Shown piece by piece: positions 23,075 to 35,470 of a stretch of 64,000 nt of DNA. The first letter of the stretch is position 1, and each line of letters opens with the position of its first letter. Origin of the DNA: Harmothoe impar. Lineage: Eukaryota > Annelida > Polychaeta > Phyllodocida > Polynoidae. The stretch is taken from positions 2,418,001-2,482,000 of the forward strand of contig OX381705.1 in NCBI GenBank assembly GCA_947462335.1. The letters run 5' to 3'. The translations under genes were made by a program, and so were the position numbers. Below the pieces are notes generated by a model. That model saw only the letters and a list, made by a program, of their open reading frames with translations, was not told the origin of the DNA and searched no databases.

Positions 23075-23977
23075 ACTTTTGATATGAAACTGCTCATTGA
23101 CCTCGACTAATAGCTTCTAAATAAGACGGTTGACCTTTTTGAAGAAGAAAGTCTGTCTGGTGTAATTTGGCAACAACACATACTTGTCCCAGGCTATCTT
23201 AGCCACCCAGCAGAAGGACCTGTCCTACCACTACAGCCAAATTGGCACTGACCCCTGCTGCAGACTGGCACATTACATAGTAAGGGGAAAGGTTGAGAGG
23301 CTTTGACATCTTTTTGTGGTTTACATTACCCCTAGCATGCATTGGTTTCTGGTGGTATCTGGATGTAGGGTTATTTTCATGTTATATACAACTCAATATT
23401 GATGAGTTGAGATATTCATTTTTAATCCACAGAATGCTGAAGTAAGGAAGTCATATTGCAATGAATGCTAACTAAACTTGCAGTGGAAGGGAGGAATTAA
23501 CCTGGCTAACCTGCATTTAAAACTTTAAAGCCTCAGTAAATCAAAGAGAATTAGATTGGCACGGTTCAAAAAGGCCGGTTAAGTGACTCCTGGGACAACT
23601 TAAGTAGTTAACTCTATTTATAACACCTTATTTCACTAAGGGGGAAGGGGCTCACTACACTAAATACTGAAAACAACGATCCTGCTCCATGCTGTATAGT
23701 CATCAATTGTAAAATGCTCTACAGTCTCTTCCTTACTTGTAAGGTTTTGGCTGATAAATATCGGTGCTTATTTTAACTTCTTGAATCAAAAATCATGTAA
23801 CATTTTCTCAAGTTTGTTGTATAATCATAGTTTTCCTGAATAAAACTAAACAAGCAAAACTGCCATTATCGATGACATCTTAGCGCAACGGTTTCTAGGT
23901 TGAATAAATCTGTCAAAATAGGAGACATACTGATGTTAAATGGGTCCACCGTGGAATTACATTCATTATACAGAACG

Positions 23978-24163
23978 CTAGCTGCAGCTATGATTTATTG
24001 TGACTGGAACTGATATCATCTTCTGAATGCTGAGTAGTGTCAGACTATTCAGGTCTACCGTACCATATAACCGAGGGAACTCCTGTTTAATACTGAGAGC
24101 TTTGTCCACGATGTATTCCTTATGAAGGATTGAGTGCTGAACTACAGAGGAAATGAGCCGCAA
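23978..24163 (-). pseudogene. Y exon copy 1, broken
   Basis: 61 codons (residues SSVVQHSILHKEY ... SLTLLSIQKM) match the exon-like frame in Y2. The frame continues upstream in alignment with Y2, but at the position where Y2 has TGG (Trp) this copy has TGA. Family not recognised. Confidence 0.4.
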
Positions 24164-24744
24164 TAGAAAATAAAAATCCTCTTCAGAAAATCATAGAAAC
24201 TGTTTCACACAACCTTCCAGTGCTGTTATGATGGGAAATCAGGTGGGCATGGGGTAAATTGCTAAACCATCCCCCAGAACGCGAGTCCTGTCACGCTCAT
24301 GTGTCTGGTCGTGTATTTAGTGTATTATATATGGATGAGTGGTGACAGCCTAGAAAGGGTTGAATAGATGGCACGGGGAGGGGGGTGTTCTATATGTTTA
24401 TACATGCAGAGTGGCTATTACATCCATGTCAGCCTGCAGTCTACCTGATCTGCTGAACCTGACAGAACAAATCTCTCCATCTCAATGAAGAGACTGCACT
24501 AGTCTTTAGCTTCCCTATTGAGATTCAGGATACAGGATTTCATGAATCTATAATACATCTGAATATATCTAGTAAGACATTTTCCAACTGATAATTGGAA
24601 ATAAACTGTAAGGAATAACACTCTCTGGCAAATATATCTCATTCTAATAGCTGTAAATCAGCTGAAGGCCTTGTGGCATACAACCAGGATCAGTGCTGTT
24701 AAGTACTAGATGAGCACAAACAAAAGCCTCGCCAAACTGACATA

Positions 24745-24990
24745 ATGCCAGAAGTTGGAAAGGGTATGGATTAATCCTCTTCAGTGTAATTGACCAAACA
24801 CAGAACAACTTGAATTTCCCCCCCCCCCGCCCCCTACTAGCGGTTGAATGAAAAGTCTAATCCTATAAATACAAAAGCTCTTCAGCTAAAATCAACTTTT
24901 AGCAGCTTTAGTCTAAGAGGAAATTAATTTTGTGGAACTGGCTGTTAGGATGGGGGAGGCACTGTACTCTGGGCTCCCATTTAAAGCCCG
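24745..24990 (+). promoter_or_regulatory. Module T, copy 4, with TATA-like box
   Basis: TATAAAT at 24864-24870 is followed by ACAAAAGCTCTTCAGC. The same arrangement occurs at 35965. Promoter use is inferred only from the box and its conservation. A C run precedes it near 24819-24832. Confidence 0.35.
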
Positions 24991-25982
24991 CTTGCTGGAT
25001 CTAGTTTCATCATTTCACGTCAATATGAGTGGCATTCCCTGATTCCCTGAGTTCCACGTTGGGGCAGGCTTTTTCTGATGGGAGCCGTAGTCATGTCACT
25101 ACGTAGGGTGCTGAATCAGCTGTTACTCATTACTTGTACTTCTTGATAGAAGATCAGCTAGGGACAATTACTTTATTACTAATGATGTGTTAACAGATGA
25201 CTAAGTCCCCCCCGCTTTCTGACCGAAGGATATATGTATACAGTAAAAGTAAAAATGATAAAATCAACAAATCTAATATTGTAGATAATTCAACCTAACC
25301 ATGTATGGGTCTTGGCATTGTCCATAACCTAAGGACCCTAGCATGCAAAGCAAGCGGATTCCTAGAACCAGATTACAAGGAAACTGTTCCCTACTACTAC
25401 TCTTTCAAAAAAAGGAGAAGCAGTAACTTTTATGTATCGCTGATACACCAATATTTATCAGGTAGAGGAACCACCTCTCAAAGAAATTATGCATAGTAGA
25501 ATTGAACAGGGTACTTTTTTAGGAGGGCAACAATTAAGTAACTAATGCAACTATTTCCTGAGAGAGTCACTCCTAAACTAGCATTAATTAAAGGGACAAT
25601 CTCACCTTTCACACTTAACCACATAGTAGACTAGAGCAGTACTAGAATTGTGAGTAGGATACGCTCGGTCATGATGCCAAATTGACATGCATGTCAGTAG
25701 GAGCCGGGTGCAGGCCCAGACTGAGCTGGTTCCTGGTGAGATTAGAGGGCGGGGTATGGAGACAGGCAGACACCTGACCACTCACCTGCACACAGTGTGA
25801 AGTTGGTCAATGTTCACCCACCAGGTGTGTCTGATACTTTAGGTCTACAGGCCACAGTGGCCATTTTTTGTTCTGCTGTTAAAATGCACACAAAAATCAG
25901 CTTTGTATCAAACCAGCATAAGTGTTTGGATTTTGTCTGAATCCTTTTGCAGCCTGCTTCGCAGTGCATAGCTGATGTCCTA

Positions 25983-26213
25983 CATTCGCGGATCCAGGGG
26001 GAAGAAGAGAGGAGAAAAGAGGGGGGAAAGAGAAGGAGACAAAACAATATAGACACAGACCTGAGCCTTAAAATATGGTGTGCCAAAATGTGTGAGAAGG
26101 CACCATTTGAGGTCTAGACCATCAATATATTCTTGGGGGGGGCATGCCTCCAAACCCCCTAGTATAGCCTCTGCGCTTTGCTTGCGCTCTGGAAAATCCT
26201 GGATCTGCCACTG
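25983..26213. mobile_element. 231-bp MITE with GGATCCAGG-type ends
   Basis: Ends CATTCGCGGATCCAGG and CCTGGATCTGCCACTG are imperfect inverted repeats. TCCTA flanks both sides (25978-25982, 26214-26218), and X1, X3 and X4 show the site without the insert (X1: GATGTCCTATG near 21974). The left interior is a purine tract. A relative's right end is seen at 52806-52941. Superfamily not assigned. Confidence 0.75.
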
Positions 26214-27029
26214 TCCTATGTACTAGTATCAGCACTTAAATAGCAAACATGGGGACGCTCACCTTGTGCTGCAAACCCCTACCTGGACTACATTTCCTAC
26301 TTGGGTGAGTAACCCAGTCACATACATGTGAGGAGATCAGCAGAGGTCATCAGGAGGTCAGTGGCCCTCACCGGGGGTCAGCACTGATGTAAGCTGGCCT
26401 CCCATTGGTCAGTGTCAGTGTTGCCTGGCAACTGATGTGTCAGGGGACTTCCCCTGGGACAGCTTTTATGGAGTTGGTATTCATCACCAATGGGCATCCC
26501 TTGCAAACAAAATCTTTGTGTCAAAACTTGAGAATTTTAGAAACATTTCTGAAAAGTATTTGGGAAGTGTTTTTGTGTCACATTCCTGTCATTTTTTGTA
26601 GTGAAACTATAGAGAAATACAAATCCTCCTATATCTTGTGATTGTCCTGGAAAATACACATCTTTCTTTATTGGGTCATTCTTGAGTTCTGTTTTGAGGG
26701 AATGCTGTACATCATCCAAACACCTTTACGGCACTTACCACTCTTCTGTTTTCAGTCATGCATTACTCAGTCTAATTAGAGTTATGGATTTCTGCAGTCT
26801 TTGTTTAGTCTGCAGCAAGCAGAACTAGCATTTCAAAAACTCACAAGAGAATGTTATGATGACATAAGTGGAAAATATATGTGAAATTGAGATTAAATGA
26901 ATAAAGTGCTACATATGAAGTTGCCTATTGATATATAATAGGGACAGATTAGAGTTAATGGTTTCCCTGTTCCCATGCAGACTAACACATTACCTTAACT
27001 TTGCCAGCCTTAACACCTTAACACATCAG

Positions 27030-27260
27030 TCACCCCCAGCATTATTACCTGTCATAACCAGCCCTCATCATAATGACTGAAGGTAATAACCCAGGTGTTT
27101 ACGACATTGCCAATCTTAAAATGTAATCGAATTGACACAAAATGTCTGCAGGGTACATGAAGAAGGCAATTCTTTTATATCAACATCAAAAGAGATAATA
27201 TCCTCATCAAAGTTTTATTTTGAAAGAAATAGACAAGTGATGGTGACAGATAAATTTGCA
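27030..27260. repeat. Module M, copy 2
   Basis: In X2. Very close to the 32.5-kb copy. Confidence 0.7.
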
Positions 27261-28391
27261 GATTGCAATATGGACAGTATAGTTCTCTTTTCTTAACACA
27301 CAGAGATTGCTTTGTAATATGGATTCATAGGTATACAAATTGATTTTAAAACCTGCTAGCTTATTTCATAATTCCTTGAACTTCATACCAATGATTTGGC
27401 TTTGGAAATCTAGCTATTGGGAAAGCCTTCATTACAATCTGTGCTGCTTTTACCACATTGAGTTAGGAGAGCTATCCTGCTTTGAATAACAATTTGTGCC
27501 AGTGTCTGTCTACAGGATAAGGTTTGAAATATTAGTAGCAGGATAGGCTGTGTCTCACGACCTTGGGTTAATGTTTTTGTCTCTAACCGGGTGCCATCTC
27601 TGACCAGGTGCTGTCTCTGACCAGGGAATAATGAAATAAGCTAACAGGTTTTTAAATCAATTTGTATACCTATGAATCTATATTACAAAGCAATCTCTGT
27701 GTGCTAAGAATAGATAACTATAATGTCCACATTACAATCTGCAAATGCATTTGTCACCATTACTTGTCTATTACTTTCAAAATTAAACTATGATGAGGAT
27801 ATTATCTCTTTTGATGTTGATATAAAAGAATTGCCTTCTTAATGGACCCTGCAGACATTTTGTGTCAATTTAATTACATTTTGAGATTGGCAATGTCATA
27901 AACACCTGTGTTATTACCTTCAGTCATTATGATGAGGGCTGGTTATGACAGGTTATGATGCTGCAGGTGACTGATGTGTTAAGGTGTAAAGGCTGGTAAA
28001 GTTAATGTAATGTGTTAGTCTGCATGGGAACAGGGGAACCATTAACTTTAATCTGTCCCTATTACATATCAATAGGGAACTTTAGATGTAGCACTTTATT
28101 CATTTAATCTCAATTTCATGTATATATTTTCCACTCCATCATCCAAACATTCTCATGGGAAAGCTCATATTGCTAGTTCTGCCAGAGTCATCAGAGTTCC
28201 TGCAGCAAGCAGCAGTTAGAGCTGATGAAGATAATCAACCTAATGAATATCTGATAAAAGAATAATGGGAAGGGCTGAAATGGTGTAGGAACTAAAAAAA
28301 ATATGCCCAAAAATGATGAATACTAACTCTATAAAAACTGTCCCGGGGGAAGTGCTCTGACAGAGCAGTTGCCGGGCAACACTGACACTGA

Positions 28392-28566
28392 CCAATGGGA
28401 GGCCACCTTACATCAGTGCTGACCCCTGGAGAGGGCTACTGACCTCCTGATGACCTCTGGTGATCTCCTCACATGTATGTGACTGGGTTACTAACCCAAG
28501 TAGGAAAAGTAGTCCAGGTAGGAGTCTTTGCAGCACTAGGTGAGGGTCCCCATGGTTGCTATTTAA
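28392..28566 (+). promoter_or_regulatory. CCAAT and TATA-like boxes upstream of exon candidate
   Basis: GACCAATGGGAGG at 28390 and TATTTAAG at 28560-28567 precede an ATG at 28705. The same order is kept in X1, X2 and X4 on the minus strand. Function is inferred. Confidence 0.3.
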
Positions 28567-28704
28567 GTGCTTATACACTTATACATAGGCCATCAGTTAA
28601 GTACTGCGAAGCATGCTGCGAAAGGATTCTTACAAAATACAAACGCTTATGCTGGTTTTGATACAATGCTGATTTTTGTATAAATTTTAACAGCAGAACA
28701 CAAA

Positions 28705-28789
28705 ATGGCCACTGTGGCGGCCTGTAGACCTGAAGTCCTAGCAGACACACCTGGTGGGTGGACATTGACCAACCTCATACTGTGTGCAG
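28705..28789 (+). CDS. Candidate first coding exon (X3)
   Basis: ATG at 28705 in CAAAATGGCCACT, 28 codons starting MATVAACRPEV, then CAG/GTGAGT, a strong splice-donor match, after 28789. X1 keeps the same start, frame and donor on the minus strand, with the reading ...LADTPGGWTLTN...CAG. X2 has lost the frame (stop after DTPGG). The older homologous exon at 41370-41570 ends at an equivalent donor, but its frame differs, so this reading may not be the ancestral one. No domain recognised. Confidence 0.3.
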
Positions 28790-29582
28790 GTGAGTGGTCA
28801 GGTGTCTGCCTGTCCCCGTACCCCGCCCTCTAATCTCACCAGGAACCAGCTCAGTCTGGGCCTGCACCCGGCTCCTACCGACATGCATGTCAATGTGGCA
28901 TAATGACCGAGCGTATCCTACTCACAATTCTAGTACTGTTCTAGTCTACTATGTGGTTAAGTGTGAAAGGTGAGATTGTCCCTTTAATATTGCTAGTTTA
29001 TGAGTGACTCTCTCAGGAAATAGTTGCATTAGTTACTTAATTGTTGCCCTCCTAAAAAAGTACCCTGTTCAATTCTACTATGCATAATTTCTTTGAGAGG
29101 TGGTTCCTCTACCTGATAAATATTGGTGCATCAGCGATACATAAAATGTACTGCTTCTACTTTTTTTGAAAGAGTAGTAGTAGGGAACAGTTTCCTTGTA
29201 ATCTGGTTCTAGGAATCCGCTTGCTTTGCATGCTAGGGTCCTTAGGTTATGGACAAGGCCAAGACCCATACATGGTTAGGTTGAATTATCTACAATATTA
29301 GATTTGTTGATTTTATCATTTTTTACTTTTACTGTATACATATATCCTTAGGTCAGAAAGCGGGGGAACTTAGTCATCTGGTAACACATCATTAGTAATA
29401 AAGTAATTGTCCCTAGCTTCTATCAAGAAGTACAAGTAATGATAAACAGCTGATTTAGCACCCTACGTAGTGACATCATTACGGCTCTCATCAGAAAAAG
29501 CCTGCCCCAATGTGGAACTCGGGAATCAGGGAATGCCACTCATATTGACGTGAAATGATGAAACTAGATCCAGCCAGGAACA

Positions 29583-31045
29583 ATGTACTTTGCATATCAT
29601 ACTGCTCATTGTCTCTTACCAGTAGCTTCTACATAAGAGGTTTGAACTTGTTGTAGAAGAAAGTCTGTCTGGTGTAATTTGGCAGCTACACATACTTGTC
29701 CCTGGCTATCTTAGCCACCCAGCAGAAGGACCTGTCCTACCACTACAGCCAAATTGGCACTGACCCCTGCTGCAGACTGGCACATTACATAGTAAGGGGG
29801 ATGGTTGAGAGGCTTTGACATCTTTTTGTGGTTTTCTTTACCCCTAGCATGCATTGATTTCTGGTGGTATCTGGATGTAGGGTTATTTTCATGTTATATA
29901 CAACACAATATGGATGAGTTGAGATATTCTTTTTTAATCCACAGAATGCTGAAGTAAGGAAGTCGTATTGCAATGAATGCTAACTAAACTTTGTAGCGGA
30001 GGAGAGCAATTTACCTGGCTAACCTGCATTTAAAACTTTAAAACCTCAGTAAATCACAGGGAATTAGATTGGCATGGTTCAAAAAGGCCGGTCAAGTGAC
30101 TCCTGGGAGAACTTAAGTACTTAACTGTTTAATCAGTGGCTATTTATAAGACCTTATTTTACTGAGCGAGAAGGATGCACTACACTTAATACTCGAAACA
30201 ACGATCCTGTTCCACGCATGCTGTATAGTCATCAATTGTAATATGCTCTACAGTCTGTTCCTTACTTGTAAGCTTTTGGGTGATAAATATTGGTGCTTAT
30301 TTTAACTTCTTGAATTAAAAATCATGTAACATTTTCTCAACTTTGTAATATAACCATGGTTTTCCTAAATAAAACATGACGCAAAACTGCCATTATCAAT
30401 GACATCTTGGCGCAACAGTTTCTACATTTGAATAGATCTGTCAAAATAGGAGACATACTGATGTCAAATTGGTCCGTTGTGGAATTACATTCATTATACA
30501 GACCGCTATCTGCAGCTATGATTTATTGTGACTGGAACTGACATCATCTTCTGAATGCTGAGTAGTGTCAGACTATTCATGTCTCCCGTACCATATAACT
30601 GAGGAAACTCCTGTTTAATATTGAGAGCTTTGTCCAGGATGTATTCCTTATGAAGGATTGAGTGCTGAACTACAGAGGAAATGAGCCGCAATAAAGAATC
30701 AAGATGCTCTTTAGAAAACCATGGAAACTGTTTCGTACAGCCTTCCATTGCTGTTATGATGGGAAATCCATACTGCACAAGCCATACCTATAGGCCTATT
30801 TGTATGTACAATATGTGGAGGTCTATTGATGCTTATGGACAGGGTAAACAGGTGGGCATGGGGTGAATTGCTAAAACATCCCCCAGAACCCGAGTCCTGT
30901 CACGCTCACATGTCTGGTAGTGTATTTGGTGTATTATATATGGATGAGTTGTGTATGGATAGTGGTGACAGCCTAGAAAGGGTTGAATAGATGGCACAGG
31001 GAGGGGGAATGAGGTATATGCATTTAGTACATGTTTATGCATGCA
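29583..31045. repeat. Paralogous block Y2
   Basis: Aligns with Y1 and Y3 from the AACAATGTACTTTGCATAT region to GCATGCAGAGTGGCTATT, where it stops and joins X4. The part leading to module T is missing. Confidence 0.85.
30506..30772 (-). CDS. Candidate exon (Y2), frame intact
   Basis: The minus-strand frame begins after TTGTGCAG, a plausible splice acceptor (AG ends at 30773), with YGFPIITAMEGC, and runs about 88 codons through LLRLISSVVQHSILHKEY and LTLLSIQKMMSVP to a TAG stop. If real it is a last exon. Y1 and Y3 align without indels over the last 61 codons but share a TGA where this copy has Trp (FPWFS), so they are pseudogenes. Differences among copies are largely amino-acid changing, which argues against purifying selection. 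Family unknown. Confidence 0.35.
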   Translation of the reverse strand, partial: YGFPIITAMEGCTKQFPWFSKEHLDSLLRLISSVVQHSILHKEYILDKALNIKQEFPQLYGTGDMNSLTLLSIQKMMSVPVTINHSCR

Positions 31046-31054
31046 GAGTGGCTA

Positions 31055-32960
31055 TTGCTGGTAGGCAGACTGGCTGATGAACCAATATTTATCAGGTAGA
31101 GAAACCACCCCTCAAAAATAATATGCATAATATTCATGAGTGATCAGGGTACCTTTTTCAGGAGGCCAACAATAAGATGAATAATGCAACTATTTTCTGG
31201 GAGACTCACTCCTAACTTAGCAATATTAAAAGGGCAATCTCACCTTTCACACTTAACCACATAGTAGACTAGAGCAGTACTAGAATTGTGAGTAGGATAC
31301 GCTCGGTCATGATGCCACATTGACATGCATGTCAGTAGGAGCCGGGTGCAGGCCCAGACTGAACTGGTTTCTGGTGAGATTAGAGGGCGGGGTACGGAGA
31401 CAAGCAGACACCTGACCACTCACCTGCACACAGTGTGAAGTTGGTCAATGTCCACCCACCAGGTAGGTCTGCTAGGACTTCAGGTCTACAGGCCACAGTG
31501 GCCATTTTGTGTTCTGCTGTTAAAATTCACAGAAAATCAGCTCTGTATCAAAACCAGCATAAGCGTTTGGATTTTGTCCGATTCCCTTTGCAGCCTGCTT
31601 TGCAGTGCTTAGCTGATGTCCTGTGTATAAGTGTCAGCACTTACATAGTTATCATGGACCCTTACCTAGTGCTGCAAACTCCTACCTGGACTACCTTCCC
31701 TACTTGGGTTAGGAGCCCAGTCACATACAGATGAGGAGATCACCATAGGTCATCAGGAGGTCAGTAGCCCTCACCAGGGGTCAGCACTGATGTAAGCTGG
31801 CCTCCCATTGGTCAGTGTCAGTGTTGCCTGGCAACTGATGTGTCAGGGGACTTCCCCAGGGACAGCTTTTGTGCAGTTGGTATTCATCACCAATGGGCAT
31901 CCCTTGTAAACAAAATCTCAAGCAGAAAACGTGCCATTCTTGTGTCAATAATTGAGAATTTCAGAACTTTCTGAAAAGTTTTTTGGAAACTTGTCTTGTG
32001 TCATATTCCTGTCATTTTTTGTAGAGAAATACACATGGTCCTATCTTGTGCTCGTCCTAGGAATTACACATGCTTTTAAATTGTGTCATTCTTGAGTTCA
32101 GTTTTGAGGGTATGCTGGATATCATCCATAAGTTTAACAGCACTGATCACTATTATGTTTTCAGTCATGCATTACTTAGCCTAATTAGTACTACCGTTTT
32201 CTGCAGCAGCTCTCATAGCTCTTTGTCTCTTTGTATATTGTGGAGTTTGCAGTACTAGTACTATAAAACTTCCCAAGAGAATGTTAGGATGTCATAAATG
32301 GAAAATATATACTTGAAATTAAGGTTAAATGAATAAAGTGCTACATCTAAAGTTGCCTTTTGATATATAATAGGGACAGATTAGAGTAAATGGCTTCCCT
32401 GTTCCCATGCAGACTAACACATTACCTTAACTTTGCCAGCCTTAACACCTTAACACACTGGGATAAGGAATATTACCTGTCATAACCAGCCCTCATCATA
32501 ATGACTGAAGGTAATAACACAGGTGTTTACGACATTGCCAATCTTAAAATGTAATTAAATTGACACAAAATGTCTGCAGGGTCCATGAAGAAGGCAATTC
32601 TTTTATATCAACATCAAAAGAGATAATATCCTCATCAAAGTTTTATTTTGAAAGTAATAGAAGTGATGGTGACAGATAAATTTGCAGATTGCAATATGGA
32701 CAGTATAGTTCTCTTTTTAGTTCTCACACAGAGATTGCCTTGTAATCTTGATTAATAGGTATACAAATTGATTAAAAAACCTGTTGGCTTATTTCATAAT
32801 TTCTCGAACTTACTGAGGATTTGGCATAGGAAATCCTTGGAAAACCCCTTCACTACAATCTGTGCTGATTTTACTACATTAAGTTAGGAGAGTGGTCCTG
32901 CTTTGAATGCCATCATGAGCCAGTGTCTGTCTACAGGATACGTAGACAGTATTAGCAAAA
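31055..32960. repeat. Paralogous block X4
   Basis: Left end like X1 (AGAAACCACCCCTCAAAAAT), right two thirds like X2 (CATTCTTGAGTTCAGTTTTG near 32087). Module M is at 32470-32690. Confidence 0.85.
32470..32690. repeat. Module M, copy 4
   Basis: Nearly the same as copy 2. The minus-strand frame carries stops. Confidence 0.7.
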
Positions 32961-33454
32961 CCAACTTATTAGACATTTTGTGTGTGTTAACTCACTGCAT
33001 TGAAGCAGACAATGGCCATAGCACTTCTAGTCTTCTTACTACACAGAAAGAAAAGAGTTCCCCATTAAGATATGTATAGTCCCTTTATTTATACAATTTG
33101 GGCCTGCTGCTCGATTCAAATATGTTTATTATTGAGGAATTGAGGAGATTAAACCATAATTTGCTCAGAATACCCAAAAATATAACCCTGTTTTTTCGAG
33201 GATTTCTGTATGTGCACTGAGAATAAACCTTGTCCACTCTTTGCCTCAGCAAGGTTAGCTGGCACCTAGACTCAGGCCTAGTGCAGCTAATTACCCCCCC
33301 CCCGCCCACACACACACACACCAATAGCTATACACTAGTAGCGGAGTAGACCATACATCAGCAGTGACTGCAGGGGGGGGGGGGGGAGCCGCACACTACT
33401 GACACTACTACTGCAGAGTTTGGAGGGTGACTATGTGGCCGGCTGTGTGGCCCA
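32961..33454. other. Unassigned stretch with homopolymer runs
   Basis: A C-rich run plus a CACACA run (33294-33322) and 14 G (33373-33386). No gene. Confidence 0.45.
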
Positions 33455-34002
33455 GTGTACAACCGTGATGTGTATCAAAAACGTGATGTGTAGTAACTGC
33501 ACAGTCAAAATGAACGTGATGTGCAGTAACCATCCAAACGTGATGTGTAGTAACTAATGTAGTAACATGTTTGATAATTTCTTAACAACAGGGGGGGTGG
33601 TGGGTTTTCGCGCGGAGGAAGCAAAATTTCTTACACCCCCCCCCCCGGTCAAGGGGTCAAAATAGTGTACCCCTGCCCCCATTACGGGTCAAAAATCGGC
33701 ACACGTGCGCGGGCCCTTTGAGGCATAGTTACGCGCTGGGTTCAATTTGTTTTGCCCCCCCCCAACCCCCCCCCCCCTGTTGTTTAAAAAAATGATCACA
33801 CCCTAAGTTCCAGAAAGGGAACACATTTTGATACAGATATAGTCAGGGCACTTATAAAATACCCTGATACAGATCATGTTGATACAGATCACGTTATTTT
33901 GATACAGATTATGTTGTTTAGATACAGATTACGTTTGCATGGTCAGCCCTCATGCGTAGTATTACACATCACGTTACTTGATACACATCACGGTTGTACA
34001 CC
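33455..34002. mobile_element. DNA transposon with subterminal repeat clusters
   Basis: GTGTACAACCGTGATGTG at the left end has its exact reverse complement at the right end (about 33985-34001), continuing to give a 24-bp inverted repeat. Inside, ACGTGATGTGTAGTAAC-type words occur about four times near the left. Their complements (GATACAGATCACGTT and variants) occur about seven times toward the right. The middle has long C runs. Clustered subterminal repeats are typical of hAT and CACTA elements; class not decided. It interrupts the link between X4 and Y3. Confidence 0.65.
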
Positions 34003-34890
34003 CGGTCCTGGACAACACGAGGGTAGGGGGGGAGGCGGGGGTGAGGTCAATCATAACATCAACAATGGCTATGTATACAACATATTCATGCGCCAGTGCT
34101 AAGGCAGGAAGTCATCTGATACAGGCACCTTGATACGAGCCTCTTTCTGAGGAAGTGTTCTGATACAGGACTGCTGCTTTAAGCCTATGGGATCCCGTAT
34201 TTAACAAAAACCATTTAATAATAATGTACAATATTAGCAGCAGTAACAATGTACTTTGCATATTATACTGCTCAATGACTCTTACCAGTAGATTCTACAT
34301 AAGAGGTTTGACCTAGTTGTAGAAGTAAGTCTGTCTGGTGTAATTTGGCAACAACACATACTTGTCCCAGGCTATCTTAGCCACGCAGCAGACTGACCTG
34401 TCCTACCACCAGCCACTTGTACGGCCAAATTGGCACTGACCCCTGCTGCAGACTGGCACATTACATCCAAAGGGGGGTGGTTTGGAGGCTTTGACATCTT
34501 TTTGATGTTTGCTTTCCCCAAAGAATGCATTGCTTTCTGGTGGTATCTGGATGTGGTTCTTCTCCCATGTTATTCACAACTCACTATGGATGGGACAAGA
34601 TATTCATTTTCAACAACAGAATGCTGAAAAATGGAAGTTATATTGCAATCTTATAAGCTTTTGGGTGATTAATATTGGTGCTTATTTTAACTTCTTGAAT
34701 TAAAAATCATGTTACATTTTCTCAACTTTGTTATATAATCATAGTTTTCCTGAATAAAACATAAAGCATAACTGCCATTATCAATGACATCTTGGCGCAA
34801 CAGTTTCTAGATTTGAATAAATCTGTCAAAATAGGAGACATACTGATGTCAAATTGGTCAGCTGTGGAATTACATGCATGATACAGACCA

Positions 34891-35076
34891 CTATCTGCAG
34901 CTATGAATTATTGTGACTGGAACTGATATCATGTTCTGAATGCTGAGTAGTGTCAGACTATTCAGGTCTACCGTACCATATAATCGAGGAAATTCCTGTT
35001 TAATACTGAGAGCTTCGTCCGGGATGTATTCCTTATGAAGGATTGAGTGCTGAACTACAGAGGAAATAAACCGCAA
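34891..35076 (-). pseudogene. Y exon copy 3, broken
   Basis: Same 61-codon stretch as in Y1 and Y2, with changes such as Lys to Glu and Asn to Ile. Upstream it has the TGA shared with Y1, and the acceptor region reads GTAAAG in place of GTGCAG. Confidence 0.4.
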
Positions 35077-35470
35077 TAGAGAATAAAAATCCTCTTCAGA
35101 AAATCATGGAAACTGTTTCACACAACCTTCCATTGCTGTTATGATGGGAAATCCATACTTTACTGCCCATTGCTATAGGCCTATTCGTGCAACAATGTAC
35201 ATACAATATGTGAAGGTCTATAGGTGCTTATGGACAGGGTAAACAGGTGGGCATGGGGTGAATTGCTAAAACATCCCCCAGAACCCGAGTCCTGTCACGC
35301 TCACATGTCTGGTCGTATATTAAGTGTATTATATATGGATGAGTCGTGTATGGATAGTGGTGGCAGCCTAGAAAGGGTTGAATAGATGGCACAGGGGGGA
35401 GGGGGGAGTTCTATATGTTTATGCATGCAGAGTGGCTATTACATCCATGTCAGCCTTCAGTGTACCTTAA

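Larger units (their letters stand above)
23075..24996. repeat. Paralogous block Y1
   Basis: Y-head (AATTTGGCAACAACACATAC; AAATTGGCACTGACCCCTGC), module U, a minus-strand exon-like frame, then module T with TATAAATAC at 24864. Aligns with Y2 (29583-31045) and Y3 (34240-36170). Confidence 0.85.
24997..27376. repeat. Left arm of large inverted repeat (block X2)
   Basis: Pairs with 27626-29575 in reverse orientation from CTGGATCTAGTTTCATC inward to about AGCTTATTTCATAATTCC. The arm is longer than its partner partly because of a 231-bp transposon (25983-26213). The spacer 27377-27625 is about 250 bases and includes GACCAGGTGCTGTCTCTGAC repeats. Confidence 0.85.
27626..29575. repeat. Right arm of large inverted repeat (block X3)
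   Basis: Reverse-complement copy of the X2 arm. Its outer end (29080-29575) matches X2, but its inner part (27626 to about 28700) matches X1 better (for example GCTCATATTGCTAGTTCTGC at 28164, absent from X2 and X4). It is therefore a mosaic. Module M lies at 27735-27990, reversed. Confidence 0.85.
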
